Assembly (NCBI GenBank): GCA_946481355.1
Contig: CAMLNH010000208.1
Coordinates: 1 to 5,176 of the forward strand
Length of the DNA stretch: 5,176 nt
DNA from: an uncultured Curvibacter sp.
GTDB lineage: Bacteria; Pseudomonadota; Gammaproteobacteria; Burkholderiales; Burkholderiaceae
Reading direction: 5' to 3'
Translations under genes and position numbers: made by a program
Part shown: positions 4,470 to 5,176 of the stretch, piece by piece
How the letters are laid out: each line of letters begins with the position of its first letter
Numbering within the stretch: the first letter of the stretch is position 1
Notes under the pieces: model-generated
Told to the model about the DNA's origin: nothing
What the model saw: only the letters and a program-made list of their open reading frames with translations
Database searches by the model: none

Positions 4470-5176
4470 TCAGTCCCAGGAGAGGGCGCCGCCGGACTGG
4501 TACTCGATGACGCGGGTCTCGAAGAAGTTGCGTTCCTTCTTCAGGTCGATCATCTCGCTCATCCAGGGGAAGGGGTTCTCTTCGTTGGGGAACAGGGCTT
4601 CGAGGCCGATCTGCGTGGCGCGCCGGTTGGCGATGTAGCGCAGGTAGCCCTTGAACATGGAAGCGTTCATGCCCAGCACGCCGCGCGGCATGGTGTCCTC
4701 GGCGTAGCGGTATTCGAGCTCGACGGCCTTCTCGAACAGGCCACGGATCTCGGCCTTGAACTCGGCCGTCCACAGCTGCGGGTTCTCGAGCTTGATCTGG
4801 TTGATCAGGTCGATGCCGAAGTTGCAGTGCATGGACTCGTCGCGCAGGATGTACTGGTACTGCTCGGCGGCACCGGTCATCTTGTTTTGACGGCCCAGGG
4901 CCAGGATCTGGGTGAAGCCGACGTAGAAGAACAGGCCTTCCATCAGGCAGGCGAAGACGATCAGGCTCTTCAGGAGGGTCTGGTCGGTTTCCAGCGTACC
5001 CGTGTGGAAGTTCGGGTCCATGATCGCGTTGATGAACGGGAGCAGGAACTCGTCCTTGTCGCGGATGGACTGAACTTCCAGGTAGGCGCTGAAGATCTCG
5101 GATTCGTCCAGACCCAGCGATTCCACGATGTACTGGTAGGCGTGGGTGTGGATGGCCTCTTCAAACGCCTGGCGCA
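4470..5176 (-). CDS. nrdB: Class Ia ribonucleotide reductase beta subunit NrdB, 3' part (5' end outside window)
   Basis: NrdB houses the diiron-tyrosyl radical that the alpha subunit NrdA uses to reduce ribonucleoside diphosphates to deoxyribonucleotides. The frame is open to the right window edge, giving 234 visible residues; roughly the first 140-160 residues lie outside. Visible FEEAIHTHAY (4-13) supplies metal ligands E6 and H9 and the radical tyrosine Y13, matching E115, H118 and Y122 of E. coli. Further ligands are E79 in LMEGLFFY, and E113 and H116 in LRDESMH. The C-terminal blocks NPFPWMSEMIDLKKERNFFE and EYQSGGALSWD are of the Pseudomonas-type NrdB, from memory. The codon at 5126-5124 is an internal GTG, not a start. 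nrdA is expected upstream. The gene ends 177 bases before the histone-like gene with no terminator between, so co-transcription is likely. Confidence 0.97.
   Translation of the reverse strand, partial: RQAFEEAIHTHAYQYIVESLGLDESEIFSAYLEVQSIRDKDEFLLPFINAIMDPNFHTGTLETDQTLLKSLIVFACLMEGLFFYVGFTQILALGRQNKMTGAAEQYQYILRDESMHCNFGIDLINQIKLENPQLWTAEFKAEIRGLFEKAVELEYRYAEDTMPRGVLGMNASMFKGYLRYIANRRATQIGLEALFPNEENPFPWMSEMIDLKKERNFFETRVIEYQSGGALSWD

Noticed and set aside
4357..4773. A 138-codon minus-strand open frame overlapping the nrdB 3' end
   Set aside because: It lies mostly inside nrdB in another frame, is Arg/Pro-rich as shadow frames usually are, and has no motif. The nrdB frame carries conserved C-terminal blocks through the same bases.

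Overview
The window looks like chromosomal DNA of a GC-rich betaproteobacterium, most likely in the Comamonadaceae (Acidovorax/Comamonas-like). The grounds are the gene order accC-prmA-DUF3426 zinc-ribbon protein, the Ala/Lys/Pro histone H1-like protein with a C-terminal tail rich in Trp, Phe and Pro next to nrdB, and a GC-rich multi-hairpin intergenic element of a kind I associate with that family. The family assignment is inference from content and memory; no search was run.

Plus strand, 1-3451: the C-terminal 170 codons of accC (biotin carboxylase); a 147-base gap filled with nested hairpins (516-638); prmA (ribosomal protein L11 methyltransferase); a zinc-ribbon plus single-membrane-segment DUF3426 protein; and a PfkB-type sugar/nucleoside kinase that resembles the AdoK type of adenosine kinase. 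A possible -10 element sits so close to the DUF3426 start that its mRNA could have almost no leader.

Minus strand, 3456-5176 (read right to left): the C-terminal 234 codons of nrdB (class Ia ribonucleotide reductase small subunit); a possible 47-codon small ORF; a lysine-rich histone H1-like gene with a strong Shine-Dalgarno; an intrinsic terminator; and a DUF167/YggU family gene whose stop codon lies 4 bases from the stop of the convergent kinase gene.

Most of the window is ordinary housekeeping content: fatty-acid precursor synthesis, ribosomal protein modification, dNTP synthesis and nucleoid structure. I see no mobile element, RNA gene, CRISPR array or defence-like system. The points most worth a second look are the unlisted small ORF that neatly fills the nrdB-histone gap together with its mutually exclusive hairpins, a possible promoter for the DUF167 gene embedded in the upstream terminator, the change of lysine-pair spacing inside the histone-like protein, and the hairpin element between accC and prmA.
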